A stretch of DNA of 5,524 bases from Candidatus Susulua stagnicola (lineage in GTDB: Bacteria; Omnitrophota; Gorgyraeia; Duberdicusellales; 4484-171): NCBI GenBank assembly GCA_030765735.1, contig JAVCBZ010000084.1, forward strand, positions 1 through 5,524, written 5' to 3'. The notes below the pieces were generated by a model. The model searched no databases. It worked only from the letters and a program-made list of their open reading frames with translations, and was not told the DNA's origin. Below, one piece after another: positions 5,259 to 5,524 of this stretch. Position numbers and translations under genes: made by a program. Numbering within the stretch: the first letter of the stretch is position 1; the number at the start of each line of letters is the position of its first letter.

Positions 5259-5524
5259 ATGGAGAGAGAATTACATCCTAAAAAATTTTTTACTAAAGAA
5301 GAAGATTCCCAAATCATCCGGGCTATCCAAAAAGCCGAAAAAGCTACTTCCGGAGAATTAAGAATTCATCTCATTAAACAGATAAAAAAAGACCCGATGC
5401 GGGAAGCAGTAAGAATATTTAAACTTTTAGGAATGCACAAAACAAAGCAGCGCAACGGATGTCTTATTCTCATCGGTTTAAAGAACAAAAAAGTTGTAGT
5501 TATCGGCGATAAAGGAATCAATGA
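5259..5524 (+). CDS. Second TPM-domain protein, cut by window end
   Basis: The frame from ATG 5259 is open to the window end (88 codons visible). AGAGGTGA (5249-5256) serves as its ribosome site, and it starts 30 bases after the previous stop. There is no signal peptide: the protein begins MERELHPKKFFTKEEDSQII. The visible part matches the second TPM subfamily of LemA operons, with AIQKAEKATSGELRIHL (22-38), then LGMHKTKQRNGCLILIGLKN and VVVIGDKGIN. These correspond to the conserved AExxTSGEIRvh, T.qRNGvLi and GDkGI elements. Any downstream membrane segment is outside the window. Together with lemA and the first TPM gene it completes the usual trio, one TPM exported and one probably facing the cytoplasm. 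Confidence 0.9.
   Translation, partial: MERELHPKKFFTKEEDSQIIRAIQKAEKATSGELRIHLIKQIKKDPMREAVRIFKLLGMHKTKQRNGCLILIGLKNKKVVVIGDKGIN

Noticed and set aside
5099..5317. Minus-strand open frame rich in proline
   Set aside because: The proline runs are the complement of the Gly codons of the TPM protein tail, not a real proline-rich protein.

Overview
This is an AT-rich bacterial window. Several genes use strong AGGAGG-type Shine-Dalgarno sites, and the promoters resemble sigma-70 sites. All complete genes lie on the + strand. No gene is diagnostic of a phylum. The short GGGGTCAA- and GGGGACG-type repeats beside gene ends recall repeats I associate with uncultivated lineages such as Omnitrophota, but that is only an impression.

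Left region (1-1200): a gene cut by the window edge ends at 160 and may encode a ribbon-helix-helix DNA-binding protein. It is followed by a complete type II toxin-antitoxin pair in toxin-first order: a HigB/RelE-like toxin (376-762) overlapping an XRE-family HigA-like antitoxin (752-1078). The pair has a good promoter (322-350), and an inverted repeat covers its -10 box. A second, near-identical copy of that repeat core lies 118 bp upstream. A terminator-like hairpin follows the pair at 1155-1196. The rest of 1079-1320 shows no gene and no convincing promoter.

Middle region (1321-3800): a complete RecQ helicase (helicase core, zinc-binding and winged-helix RQC region, HRDC) is followed by a strong AT-rich hairpin. 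Next comes a 150-residue protein that matches only the C-terminal half (last S1-like domain plus winged helix) of the CvfB/YitL family. This small gene sits between two arms of a perfect 19-bp inverted repeat, and its stop codon lies inside the right arm. The 3' ends of recQ and this gene share a related repeat tail.

Right region (3800-5524): a lemA operon with its own promoter and a leader hairpin next to the ribosome binding site. It encodes a LemA protein (194 aa), an exported TPM-domain protein with a C-terminal membrane segment and Gly-rich tail (240 aa), and a second TPM-domain protein without a signal peptide, cut by the window end. LemA-TPM-TPM is a recurrent bacterial arrangement probably acting at the cell envelope; its biochemical role is poorly defined.

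No whole new system is evident. The parts most worth checking are the inverted-repeat-flanked half-CvfB gene, the paired operator-like sites of the toxin-antitoxin locus, and the lemA leader.
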